Below, one piece after another: positions 1 through 7,305 of a stretch of 10,680 nucleotides of DNA. Numbering within the stretch: the first letter of the stretch is position 1; every line of letters begins with the position of its first letter. A model generated the notes under the pieces. It did not search any database and was not told the origin of the DNA. It saw only the letters and a program-made list of their open reading frames with translations. This DNA comes from a bacterium. Lineage in GTDB: Bacteria; Krumholzibacteriota; Krumholzibacteriia; LZORAL124-64-63. The position numbers and the translations under genes were made by a program. The stretch is from NCBI GenBank assembly GCA_030635025.1, contig DAOVZQ010000033.1, positions 1 to 10,680 on the forward strand, given 5' to 3'.

Positions 1-47
1 CAGGCATGGCCCTGCTCGATCTCATGAGAGAGGAGGCGGACGCATGA
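1..47 (+). CDS. C-terminal tail of an upstream gene, probably pgsB/capB (partial)
   Basis: Only the last 14 codons plus a TGA stop are in the window, reading GMALLDLMREEADA. The TGA (45-47) overlaps the ATG of the next gene in an ATGA arrangement, which indicates translational coupling. The identity is inferred from position: pgsC/capC normally lies immediately downstream of pgsB/capB, the ATP-dependent Mur-ligase-like amide ligase that polymerises glutamate through its gamma-carboxyl. The residues visible are too few to prove this. The end of this frame also carries the AGGAGG Shine-Dalgarno (31-36) of the following gene. Confidence 0.55.
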   Translation, partial: GMALLDLMREEADA

Positions 48-517
48 TCATCCAGGCCATCGGGCTGGGGCTGGTCGTCAGTCTGATCTTCTCGGAGCTG
101 CTGGGCGTGGCCGCGGGCGGCCTGATCGTGCCCGGCTATATCGCCCTGCACCTGGATGAGCCGTTGCGTGTGGCCGGCACCATCGTCGCGGCCATGTTCA
201 CCTACGCCACCGTGCAGATCCTGAGCCGGTTCATCCTGCTCTACGGCCGCCGCACCCTGGTCTTCAGTGTGCTGATCGGTTTCGTCTTCGGTTATCTGAC
301 GCGCTACGTACTCGTATTCAATGCCATGCTCGATACGGGACTCGATGTCTCGATCGTGCAGTCCATCGGCTACATCATTCCCGGCCTGATCGCCTACTGG
401 ATGCATAGACAGGGCGTGGTCGAGACGGTGAGCACGATGATCATGGCGGCATTCCTGGTCCGGCTCGCGCTGGTTCTGGCCCATGGAGGACGGCTTGTCG
501 ACCTGGCTATCGGTTAA
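44..517 (+). CDS. pgsC: Poly-gamma-glutamate synthase membrane subunit PgsC/CapC
   Basis: This 157-residue protein is almost entirely hydrophobic, with about five membrane segments (roughly residues 5-25, 43-62, 71-92, 104-120 and 130-147). It matches the size of PgsC/CapC, which is about 150 residues. Recognisable family features are the first-helix motif GGLIVPGYIAL (25-35), the YGRR turn (67-70), and IIPGLIAYWMHRQGVVET (111-128). PgsC is the integral membrane partner of the PgsB ligase; together they make and translocate poly-gamma-glutamate at the cytoplasmic membrane. The start is well supported: AGGAGG lies 7 nt upstream and the ATG overlaps the stop of the preceding frame. Its 3' end overlaps the next gene by about 35 nt. 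Family assignment is strong. The actual polymer made in this organism is inferred. Confidence 0.9.
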   Translation: MIIQAIGLGLVVSLIFSELLGVAAGGLIVPGYIALHLDEPLRVAGTIVAAMFTYATVQILSRFILLYGRRTLVFSVLIGFVFGYLTRYVLVFNAMLDTGLDVSIVQSIGYIIPGLIAYWMHRQGVVETVSTMIMAAFLVRLALVLAHGGRLVDLAIG

Positions 518-1625
518 CCGCCGCCCCCTGATCCTGGGCGGACTCGCGGTGCTCGCACTGCTGCTGCAGTTCGTGCTCGAGTGGACGCGTACGCCCGTCA
601 AGCAGCGCGACTACGACCTTAAGTACGCCGCATCCGAAAAAGCCTACGAGGCCTACCAGGCCGTGCGGCGGCACAGGCTCATGGAAGGCGCGACCGTGGA
701 TCTGGTTAACGATCCGGCCGGTACGGGTCTGATCGGTCCCGAGTTCAGCCGCATCACCAACGCGCGTGGCGACCTGGAATCCAAGCTCACCAGCCTCAAT
801 CCCAACTGGGCGGCGGTGATGGTGGACATGTTCCGTCGCGCCGGGCTGAAAGCCGGCGACCCGGTGGCCATAGCCGTGTCCGGGTCTTTTCCCGGCCTGA
901 ACATCGCCGTGTACGCGGCCCTCGAAGCCATGGAGCTCTCACCGGTGGTCGTCACGTCGGTGGGCGCGTCCATGTGGGGCGCCAACGATCCGTCCTTTAC
1001 CTGGCTGGACATGGAGGCGCTCTTCGCGGAGGAGCGAATCTTCCACGTGCGTTCGAGCGCGGCGTCCCTTGGCGGCGGTGACGACATGGGCCGGGGGCTG
1101 AGTCCCGACGGCCGTCGCCTGATCGAGGAGGCCATCGAACGCAACGGCATTCCGCTGCTGGCCTCGGAGCACATCGAGGATGCCATCACCGGTCGCATGT
1201 CGCTCTTCGAGGAGCGTCTGCGCGGACGTCCCTGCCGCTGCTACGTGAACGTGGGCGGCGGCGTGGCGAGTCTGGGCAGCAGCCAGAACAAGATCCTCAT
1301 TCCGCGCGGTCTGTCGATGACTCTCAATGCGGAGAACTGGCCACGCAAGGGAAGCATGGTCCTGATGGCCGACAAGGGCGTCCCGGTGATCCACCTGCTG
1401 GACATCGTCAACCTTGCCCGGGAAAACGGCATACCCATCGTCCCCGACTACCTGGCTATGCCCGGCGAGGGTGAGATCTTCGTGCGCGACAGCTATCGGT
1501 TGTCGTTGGCGGCAGTCTTTTTCGTGGTCTATGCCGGACTCTGCGCCCTGGTGCTGGCGCCCGAAGTCAGGCGAAAGTTTCGTCCGCCGTTCGGATTCGG
1601 CAGACGATCCGGAGGTGTGACATGA
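483..1625 (+). CDS. pgsW: Poly-gamma-glutamate system protein (PgsW-type)
   Basis: This is a 380-residue protein with one N-terminal membrane helix (about 15-33) and one C-terminal helix (about 341-360). They bracket a roughly 300-residue soluble domain that is probably extracytoplasmic. The glycine-rich motifs VSGSFPGLN (132-140) and NVGGGVASLGSSQNK (256-270), the segment NPNWAAVMVDMFR (106-118), and the position directly after pgsC fit the 'poly-gamma-glutamate system protein' family. That family is found beside pgsB/pgsC in systems other than the classic Bacillus type, and its biochemical role is not established. The ATG at 483 lies inside pgsC and has a weak ribosome site. A TTG at 495 preceded by GGAGGA (485-490, 4-nt spacer) is an alternative start that removes only four residues. 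The stop overlaps the next ATG (ATGA). Confidence 0.8.
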   Translation: MEDGLSTWLSVNRRPLILGGLAVLALLLQFVLEWTRTPVKQRDYDLKYAASEKAYEAYQAVRRHRLMEGATVDLVNDPAGTGLIGPEFSRITNARGDLESKLTSLNPNWAAVMVDMFRRAGLKAGDPVAIAVSGSFPGLNIAVYAALEAMELSPVVVTSVGASMWGANDPSFTWLDMEALFAEERIFHVRSSAASLGGGDDMGRGLSPDGRRLIEEAIERNGIPLLASEHIEDAITGRMSLFEERLRGRPCRCYVNVGGGVASLGSSQNKILIPRGLSMTLNAENWPRKGSMVLMADKGVPVIHLLDIVNLARENGIPIVPDYLAMPGEGEIFVRDSYRLSLAAVFFVVYAGLCALVLAPEVRRKFRPPFGFGRRSGGVT

Positions 1626-2542
1626 TACGGGGACGCCTGATCGCGGGCAGCCTCTTCGCCGCGACCTTCATTGCAATACTCCTGAGCGGCTCGACGGACG
1701 CCGTCGCCGCCCGCTGGCGAACCCTGGTGACCACCGCCGACAACGGCGAGGTCTGTGTGTCGGTGGACGGCGAGTACCTGACCTACAAGCGTCTCGACGG
1801 CGAAGACCCGGTCGTGGTCCGGCTCCGGGGGCCGCGCCGCATGAAGATCCTCACGCGCCAACTCTTTGGAACCGACCAGACCGGCCGGCGATCGTTCACG
1901 CTGCACGTATCCATGGACGGGGAGGCCGTGCTGAGCAAGGCGTTCCGGGGATCGCCCCGTGATGACGTGACCCGCTGCAACGATGCGGATACCCACACAG
2001 GCGGTCTGCACAGGGCCTACGTGACCGTACCCGCGGGTTGGCACGAACTGGAAATCACCGCCGATGCGGCGACCAAGGATGGTGTGGCTGCCCGCTTTTT
2101 CCGCGAGTCCAAGCGGCAGCGCGAGGACCTGGTGACCTACGCGCCCGAGCGCTATGTCGGCGTGACACAATTGCAGTTCGACAGCGGATCGAGGTCGACC
2201 TATTACGCTTTCTCGCCGAAGCAGCCGCTGATCTGCGAGGTGACCGGCCCCACGACCCTGACCGTGTGGACCCGGCTCGATTTCGATCACACGATGAACG
2301 GCACCCAGCCCTATACACTCGACGTTGTCGTCGACGGCGCTCCCTGGAGAACCTTCCATTACGACGCACAGAAGCTTGACGCCGCCGTCTACTCCGACCG
2401 GCCGGGCGTGTTGCCCGGAGAGAGACGGACCCTGCGATTGCCGCTCGGCAAGGGTCGTCACCGGGTCGAAATCCGCTGCGTTCGTCCACAGGGCTGCTGT
2501 GTGACCGCCAAGATTCGCATACCCAAGAAGGACGTCAGGTAG
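1622..2542 (+). CDS. Secreted protein with two similar beta-sandwich-like modules, unknown function
   Basis: I do not recognise a named family for this 306-residue protein. It has a clear N-terminal signal peptide (residues 1-30, ending DAVAA), so it is exported. The mature part appears to contain two related modules, about 64-146 and 203-285. Each runs from a GP-containing strand (RGPRRMKILTR; TGPTTLTVWTR) through an aromatic-x-L-x-V-x-[MV]DG strand (FTLHVSMDG; YTLDVVVDG) to a closing strand (GWHELEI; GRHRVEI). This suggests an internal duplication of an all-beta domain, as in carbohydrate- or polymer-binding folds. Its ATG overlaps the stop of the PgsW-type gene and has GGAGGTG upstream. 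It is followed after 7 nt by the outer-membrane barrel gene. A periplasmic adaptor or accessory role in polymer export is an inference from position only. Confidence 0.75.
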   Translation: MIRGRLIAGSLFAATFIAILLSGSTDAVAARWRTLVTTADNGEVCVSVDGEYLTYKRLDGEDPVVVRLRGPRRMKILTRQLFGTDQTGRRSFTLHVSMDGEAVLSKAFRGSPRDDVTRCNDADTHTGGLHRAYVTVPAGWHELEITADAATKDGVAARFFRESKRQREDLVTYAPERYVGVTQLQFDSGSRSTYYAFSPKQPLICEVTGPTTLTVWTRLDFDHTMNGTQPYTLDVVVDGAPWRTFHYDAQKLDAAVYSDRPGVLPGERRTLRLPLGKGRHRVEIRCVRPQGCCVTAKIRIPKKDVR

Positions 2543-2549
2543 GAGATAT

Positions 2550-3698
2550 ATGCGTGTATTCGGAGATAAGGGACGCCTGATCGGAGGGCTGCTGATCGCG
2601 ACGATTCTACTGGCGGCGTTGCCGGCCTGTAACGCGTCCGCGAGCGAGGCCGGGGCGACGACCGCCAAAAAATCGAGCAAGAAGAAGAAGCCCAAGTGGA
2701 AGACCAGCGTGACCGTCGGCCTGGAGACCATCTACGATGATAATTTCCTGCGCTATTCGGACGACTACCTGGACGACTTTAGCGCCGGAACGTATCCGTA
2801 CAAGTTCCAGATCGACCGCCAGGATACGCACATCTTCGCACCGAGCTTCGATGTTTACGCCCAGCGCAAGCTGATCTCCTGGGGTAATACGCGCTTCCGT
2901 TTCAAGTTCAAGCGCTGGCAGTACGTCCAGGGCAACGTCAAATCGAATATGGGCTTCGATTATTACATCCGGCAATACATGCCCAAGGGCCGCAGCCTGG
3001 AATTCTGGTATAACTATGCGCCCCAACAATACATCCGTGAGCTGTCCTACCGCACGCCCCTGCAGCCGCCCAGCGATCCCCTCGAGTGGGGCGAATTCCG
3101 GTATTCGCGCAACGTCTTCAACCTGATCTTCAGGCAGAAGGTGCGCAAGAACATGAGTGTGAAGCTGCATCTGAACCGGTCGTTGCGATATTACAATCAG
3201 GAGTTCATGGAGAACGACATCAAGGATCTGGGACTGCGCGGCACCGTGTACTGGGACGTGCACAAGTCCTGGCGTCTGACCTTGGACTACGGCTTCAGCG
3301 ACGCACCCGCCCGCGGCGCCAACGAGGCGGGGGAGACGATCGCGACCAGTGACGATTCCGATCCCTCCTACAAGCGCGATCTCTACCAGATCGATATCGC
3401 CTGGAAGCCCAAGTGGGCCAAAAAGTACTTCGACAAGGTGTCCCTGCGCGGTCAGCACCAAATCTACTGGTTCACGTCGACAAAGGAACTCGTCGACGAT
3501 CCTTACCACGTGGGCCGTAAGGATATGGTCTATGCCGCGCAAATGGTGTTCACCCGCAAGATCAACAAGACCCTGTCGATGGCGATGGGGGTCAAGTATA
3601 CGGAACGGACGGTGGAATCCCCCTGGAAGGGAGACATCGCCGAGGACAAGGACTACAACCAGCGCCGGTACTGGATCGGCCTGACATACAAGTTGTAA
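2550..3698 (+). CDS. Predicted outer-membrane beta-barrel, candidate polymer export channel
   Basis: This 382-residue protein has an N-terminal export signal (hydrophobic stretch about 10-26). Cleavage could be by signal peptidase I after CNASA; an LPAC sequence at 24-27 is a poor lipobox, so a lipid anchor is possible but not favoured. A lysine-rich segment follows (39-51, including KKSSKKKKPKWK). The remainder consists of alternating, aromatic-rich short strands typical of outer-membrane barrels, such as VTVGLETIYDDNF near the start and RRYWIGLTYKL at the end. The last residue is Leu rather than the usual Phe. It starts 7 nt after the previous stop, and the Shine-Dalgarno TAGGAG overlaps that stop. 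No specific family is recognised. Its place in a polyglutamate operon suggests it may let the anionic polymer cross the outer membrane, or anchor it. That role is inference. Confidence 0.7.
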   Translation: MRVFGDKGRLIGGLLIATILLAALPACNASASEAGATTAKKSSKKKKPKWKTSVTVGLETIYDDNFLRYSDDYLDDFSAGTYPYKFQIDRQDTHIFAPSFDVYAQRKLISWGNTRFRFKFKRWQYVQGNVKSNMGFDYYIRQYMPKGRSLEFWYNYAPQQYIRELSYRTPLQPPSDPLEWGEFRYSRNVFNLIFRQKVRKNMSVKLHLNRSLRYYNQEFMENDIKDLGLRGTVYWDVHKSWRLTLDYGFSDAPARGANEAGETIATSDDSDPSYKRDLYQIDIAWKPKWAKKYFDKVSLRGQHQIYWFTSTKELVDDPYHVGRKDMVYAAQMVFTRKINKTLSMAMGVKYTERTVESPWKGDIAEDKDYNQRRYWIGLTYKL

Positions 3699-3707
3699 GG
3701 AGCCGGA

Positions 3708-6098
3708 ATGACGAAGCGCGCACTCTCACTTCTCCTGTTCGCAGCCGTGGCGGCCCTGCTGTCCGGTTGCGGCGCGGCGGATCTGTACGAGGCCCCCGAA
3801 TCACCGTTTCACGTTGTCGCCGGCGTATCCTTGCCCAGCGACAACGAAGGTGTGGCCGTCATCGGCCAGTACGCCTATGTGGCCGGCGGCCAGGCGGGTC
3901 TGCACGTAGTGGACATTTCCGATCCGGGCGAACCGCTGCTGATCGACACCATCAACACGACAAAATACGCCGAGAACGTGGATGTCATACGCACGTTCGC
4001 GACCCAGACGTTGCTGGACATCGCGCTGGTCGTGGAGGGAACCGAGGGCATCACGACCTACGACGTGTCCGACCCCGACGCCGTAACCTCCTTCGACCAG
4101 GGCACCACGGCCGTCGACGGCAACCGTATCTTCGTGCAGGAGCCCGACGATCCGGACGAGCCCTTCGTGGTCTATCTGGCCGAGAGCTGGAAAGGCGTAC
4201 GCATCTTCGAGTCGACGCCGGAATTTCCGGGCGTGCTCGAGTATCACGGCGTCTTCGCCGGCACCAACGGCTACGCCATGGGTATCGCGGTCCAGGGCGG
4301 TTACGCCTATGTGGCCGATGACCAGATGGGCCTGGCGGTTCTCGACGTGCGCGAACGTATCCTGGGCGCCGTGCAACTGGTGAGCTGGGCCGATACGCCG
4401 GGCAACGCCCTGGATGTGGCCGTGGATGGTGACTACGCCTACGTGGCCGACGGAACCGAAGGTCTGGCCGTCTTCCGGATCGACGGCGGCGCGACACCGG
4501 TCAAGGTGGGCCAGATCGATCTGACCGCCTACAGCCGGTCGGTCGTGGTCGCCCGCGGGTACGCCCTGCTCTGCGCGGCGGACGGAGGCGTACACGTTGT
4601 GGACGTGCGTGATCCCGAAAGCCCCGTCTACGCGGGCACCGTTGAGACCGGATACGCTTCGGACCTGTGCGTCGCTCCTTCGGGACATGTCCTGGTGGCC
4701 GACCGGGAGAGGGGGTTGCTCGTTCTGGCCGGACCCGACCTGTCCGAAGATACGAGCGCACCCGCCGCCATCACCACTCTGGCCGGTGTGCCGGTGACGT
4801 CCACTTCCGTCCGCATGACCTGGCAAGCCACCGGCAACGACGGCTACTACGGCGTGGCCGACGCCTACGAGCTACGCTATGCCCAGACGCCCATCCTGGA
4901 CGAAGCCGACTGGGAAGCCGCGTCGGTCGTTGCCGACCTGCCCGTCCCCGCGGCGGCCGGCGTCGAACAGTCCGCCGACGTGAGCGGCCTGACGCAGGAA
5001 ACGACCTGGCACTTCTGCATGAAGGTCCGCGACGCCGAGTCGCACGTGTCGCCCCTGTCCAATAATACGGCGGTGGTCACGCCGTCCGGCACTTTCCTGA
5101 GCAACGCCTCCCACGCGCCGAACTTCGGCGAAATGGATACGGACTTCACCTTCGAGGTGACCTTCCTCGATGCCGAGGGCGACGAGCCCGTCGTTCACGA
5201 CCTGGAGATCGACGGCGCGGCCGTGAGCATGCCCTACGTAGAGGGAGAGCCGGCTTCCGGCTCGCTCTATCGTTTGACGACCGCTTTGTCCGCGGGATCC
5301 CACACCTACCGCTTCGTTTTCGACGATGGCCAGGGCGGTGTGGCCGCGACCGATCCCACGCCCGGCCCGGCCGTCGGCGCCGTTGCCTTCGTGATGGGCA
5401 GTCCGAACGGTGAAATCGGCCGGCGCTACGACGAATCCCTCGTCGAAGTGGCCTTTTCGCGCGGCGTGATCGCCGCGGCTCACGAGGTCAAACAGTCCGA
5501 GTGGACTCTCCTGATGCCCGGCAATCCGTCGACCTTCGTCGGAGCCGATCTGCCGGTGCACAACGTCACCTGGTACGACGCCATCGACTACTGCAACGCA
5601 CTCTCGGACGCCGACGGCTACATCAGAGCCTATACGGTGGATGGCCCCAACGTATCCTGGGACCGCGACGCCGATGGCTGGCGCCTACCCACAGAAGCCC
5701 AATGGGAGTACCTGTGTCGAGCCGGATCGGCGAGCGGTCTGTACAACGGCGAGTTGACCGAAACAACGTGCGGCGTGGACGCAACCCTGGACGTCGTAGG
5801 GTGGTACTGCGGCAACGTCGTTGCGGGTCCGCAGGCCGTGGAACAGAAGACCGCCAACGCCGACGGCCTCTACGACATGCCGGGCAACGTACGCGAATGG
5901 TGCTGGGACTGGTACGCAGCCTATCCCACAGGTCCCGTCCTGGATCCCGAAGGCCCCGTCACGGGCGAGCAGCGCGTTGTGCGCGGCGGTAGCTGGCACT
6001 ACTACGCCCGCGATTGCCGCAGCGCGGCCCGCGGCACGTTCTATCCGACCTCGGCCGACGACTTCGTGGGCTTCCGCGTGGTCCGCAACCAGAACTGA
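3708..6098 (+). CDS. Lipoprotein: LVIVD propeller, Fn3, Ig-like and FGE/SUMF1-like domains
   Basis: This 796-residue protein starts with a lipoprotein signal (LLSGC, lipidated Cys21). Residues about 40-345 hold repeated blades of the LVIVD type, for example GQYAYVAGGQAGLHVVDISD, YAYVADGTEGLAVFRID and GGVHVVDVRDPESPV, predicted to form a beta-propeller. A fibronectin type III-like domain (about 350-458) and an Ig-like segment (about 460-555) follow. The C-terminus (about 558-796) is a formylglycine-generating-enzyme/SUMF1-fold domain: FVMGSPNGE, RLPTEAQWEYLCRAG, NVREWCWDWY, RVVRGGSW, GFRVVR. The paired copper-binding cysteines of true FGE do not seem to be present; one Cys precedes RSAAR. A binding or structural role is therefore likelier than formylglycine synthesis. 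AAGGAG overlaps the upstream stop, 9 nt away. It is probably anchored in the outer membrane; its job in the operon is unknown. Confidence 0.85.
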   Translation: MTKRALSLLLFAAVAALLSGCGAADLYEAPESPFHVVAGVSLPSDNEGVAVIGQYAYVAGGQAGLHVVDISDPGEPLLIDTINTTKYAENVDVIRTFATQTLLDIALVVEGTEGITTYDVSDPDAVTSFDQGTTAVDGNRIFVQEPDDPDEPFVVYLAESWKGVRIFESTPEFPGVLEYHGVFAGTNGYAMGIAVQGGYAYVADDQMGLAVLDVRERILGAVQLVSWADTPGNALDVAVDGDYAYVADGTEGLAVFRIDGGATPVKVGQIDLTAYSRSVVVARGYALLCAADGGVHVVDVRDPESPVYAGTVETGYASDLCVAPSGHVLVADRERGLLVLAGPDLSEDTSAPAAITTLAGVPVTSTSVRMTWQATGNDGYYGVADAYELRYAQTPILDEADWEAASVVADLPVPAAAGVEQSADVSGLTQETTWHFCMKVRDAESHVSPLSNNTAVVTPSGTFLSNASHAPNFGEMDTDFTFEVTFLDAEGDEPVVHDLEIDGAAVSMPYVEGEPASGSLYRLTTALSAGSHTYRFVFDDGQGGVAATDPTPGPAVGAVAFVMGSPNGEIGRRYDESLVEVAFSRGVIAAAHEVKQSEWTLLMPGNPSTFVGADLPVHNVTWYDAIDYCNALSDADGYIRAYTVDGPNVSWDRDADGWRLPTEAQWEYLCRAGSASGLYNGELTETTCGVDATLDVVGWYCGNVVAGPQAVEQKTANADGLYDMPGNVREWCWDWYAAYPTGPVLDPEGPVTGEQRVVRGGSWHYYARDCRSAARGTFYPTSADDFVGFRVVRNQN

Positions 6099-6111
6099 TC
6101 GGGGGCGTCGG

Positions 6112-7209
6112 TTGGCTGAGAAGAGGCGTTTCGAATTCATCGACCAGTTTCGTGGGCTCATCGGCGTCATGATGGCGCTCGGTCACTGCAATTATTACTT
6201 CAACTCAGTATGGTTGAGCCTCGACCCGCTCGATCCGTTCTTCGGCACCACCGGTCAGTTCTGGCTGCGCTACATGGGCTACCTCTGCGCGCCGGGCTTC
6301 CTGATGATGAACGGGGCGATGGTCTATTTCGCCTACTGGCGACGCATCCGCAACGGCGTTTCCGATGCTAAAGCCCGCTGGGATTTCGTCCAGCGCGGCC
6401 TCTTCCTGATCGCCGTGCAGATCGTGTGGGTCAACGCCAGTTGGAGTGGTTTTCAACGCCTGCGCCTGGACCATTTCGGCATCATAGCCACCATCGGCGC
6501 CTCGATGCTGTTGCTGATTCTTATGGTGCGTTGGCGTTGGCAATGGCGCCTCGCGACGGCGGCCGTACTCTTCCTGGTCCATCCGTTGCTGCTGCGGATA
6601 CCCTATGATCACGGCTCGTGGACCCACATCCCCATGCAACTCTTCGTCGATGCCGGCGATTACAACAAGTACCCGATCATTCCCTGGTTCGCCCTGGCGG
6701 TGGTGGGCAGCGTCATGGCCCATTTCTGGTTCGAAGCCTGGCGCGACGCCTCGACCCGCGCCAATCGCACCATGACCGTCGGAGCGTTGCTGGTGCTCGC
6801 CGCCTGGGGCGTGCGCTGGTGGGGCGGCGACTACGGCAACATCTTCCCCCACGGCGAATTCCTGAGCTGGGCCTTTTGCCTGGTGCAGAAGTATCCGCCC
6901 AGTCTGGCCCACCAACTCTGGTTCTCCGGCTCGGTGATCTTCCTGGTCGGTGTCTTTTGCCGCATCGGCCTGCACTTGAATGTGCTGAGGCCGTTGGCCA
7001 TCGTCGGCCGGGTGCCCATGTTTTTCTACGCCGTGCATATTCCTCTGCTGGCCATCTTTACGCGTCGGTTCGGGGTCTATTATCGCGAGGGAGAGGTGCT
7101 GGCCTCGTTCGTGGGGCTGGTTGGGTTGCTGGTCGTCATGATTCCGTTGGCGATTTGGTTCGCAGGGGTGAAGCGACGGTCCAGGAATTGGTTTGTCCGC
7201 ATGATTTGA
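6112..7209 (+). CDS. Polytopic membrane acyltransferase, DUF1624/HGSNAT catalytic-domain family
   Basis: Starting at TTG 6112, this is a 365-residue protein with about ten predicted membrane helices. It shows hallmarks of the DUF1624 / heparan-alpha-glucosaminide N-acetyltransferase catalytic family: RFEFIDQFRGLIGVMMALGH at the N-terminus (His25), RYMGYLCAPGFLMMNG (53-68), YPIIPWFALAVVG (187-199), KYPPSL (260-265) and VGRVPMFFYAVHIPL (298-312). Relatives move acyl, usually acetyl, groups across a membrane onto sugars or cell-surface molecules. The TTG is chosen because GGGGG lies 6 nt upstream and the next in-frame ATG (6169) would delete the conserved FIDQFRGL motif. Only 13 nt separate it from the lipoprotein gene, so it is probably the last gene of the operon. 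Its acceptor is unknown; modification of the exported polymer is speculation. Its last codons and stop lie inside an inverted repeat. Confidence 0.82.
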   Translation: MAEKRRFEFIDQFRGLIGVMMALGHCNYYFNSVWLSLDPLDPFFGTTGQFWLRYMGYLCAPGFLMMNGAMVYFAYWRRIRNGVSDAKARWDFVQRGLFLIAVQIVWVNASWSGFQRLRLDHFGIIATIGASMLLLILMVRWRWQWRLATAAVLFLVHPLLLRIPYDHGSWTHIPMQLFVDAGDYNKYPIIPWFALAVVGSVMAHFWFEAWRDASTRANRTMTVGALLVLAAWGVRWWGGDYGNIFPHGEFLSWAFCLVQKYPPSLAHQLWFSGSVIFLVGVFCRIGLHLNVLRPLAIVGRVPMFFYAVHIPLLAIFTRRFGVYYREGEVLASFVGLVGLLVVMIPLAIWFAGVKRRSRNWFVRMI

Positions 7210-7238
7210 ACGTGTAGAGGCATCTGCCGGGGGCACGC

Positions 7239-7261
7239 GCCTGTCACTTCCTGTGACAGGC
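7239..7261. other. Perfect 9-bp hairpin inside the inverted repeat
   Basis: The stem GCCTGTCAC pairs with GTGACAGGC across a 5-nt loop (TTCCT), lying 30 nt after the acyltransferase stop. There is no run of T residues immediately after it (CTTGTTCGG follows), so it is not a canonical rho-independent terminator. It could still pause RNA polymerase or protect the 3' end of the operon mRNA. Confidence 0.75.
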
Positions 7262-7274
7262 TTGTTCGGCTTTC

Positions 7275-7305
7275 GGGGTGCTTCGCCCTCCTGGCTTCGC
7301 ACCCC
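7275..7305. other. Second hairpin inside the inverted repeat
   Basis: The outer stem GGGGTGC (7275-7281) pairs with GCACCCC (7299-7305). Inside, a symmetric TTC/TTC internal loop is followed by a 3-bp GCC/GGC helix closed by a CTCCT loop. With the 7239-7261 hairpin and the flanking long arms it makes a three-way-junction layout. No T-tract follows directly on the + strand. Confidence 0.6.

Noticed and set aside
1529..2731. 400-codon open frame on the minus strand, antisense to the end of the PgsW-type gene and the two-module secreted protein gene
   Set aside because: The + strand genes here have ribosome sites, coupled stops and a signal peptide, while the antisense product has no recognisable domain or ribosome site. 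Long antisense frames are common in GC-rich coding DNA.
2607..3542. 311-codon minus-strand frame opposite the barrel gene
   Set aside because: It mirrors the coding frame of the barrel gene and is of low complexity (Val/Leu/Ile-rich from reversed codons), with no domain or start signal.
3801..4826. 341-codon minus-strand frame opposite the lipoprotein gene
   Set aside because: It is the antisense of the LVIVD propeller repeats; His/Gly/Val-rich composition arises from the reversed codons.
5821..6111. In-frame upstream extension of the acyltransferase
   Set aside because: It overlaps the conserved FGE-like C-terminus of the lipoprotein and translates to low-complexity sequence. The family's N-terminal motif begins just after TTG 6112.
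7239..7305. Classical rho-independent terminator after the operon
   Set aside because: Both hairpins lack a following T-run on the + strand, so canonical termination is not supported, although termination of another kind is possible.
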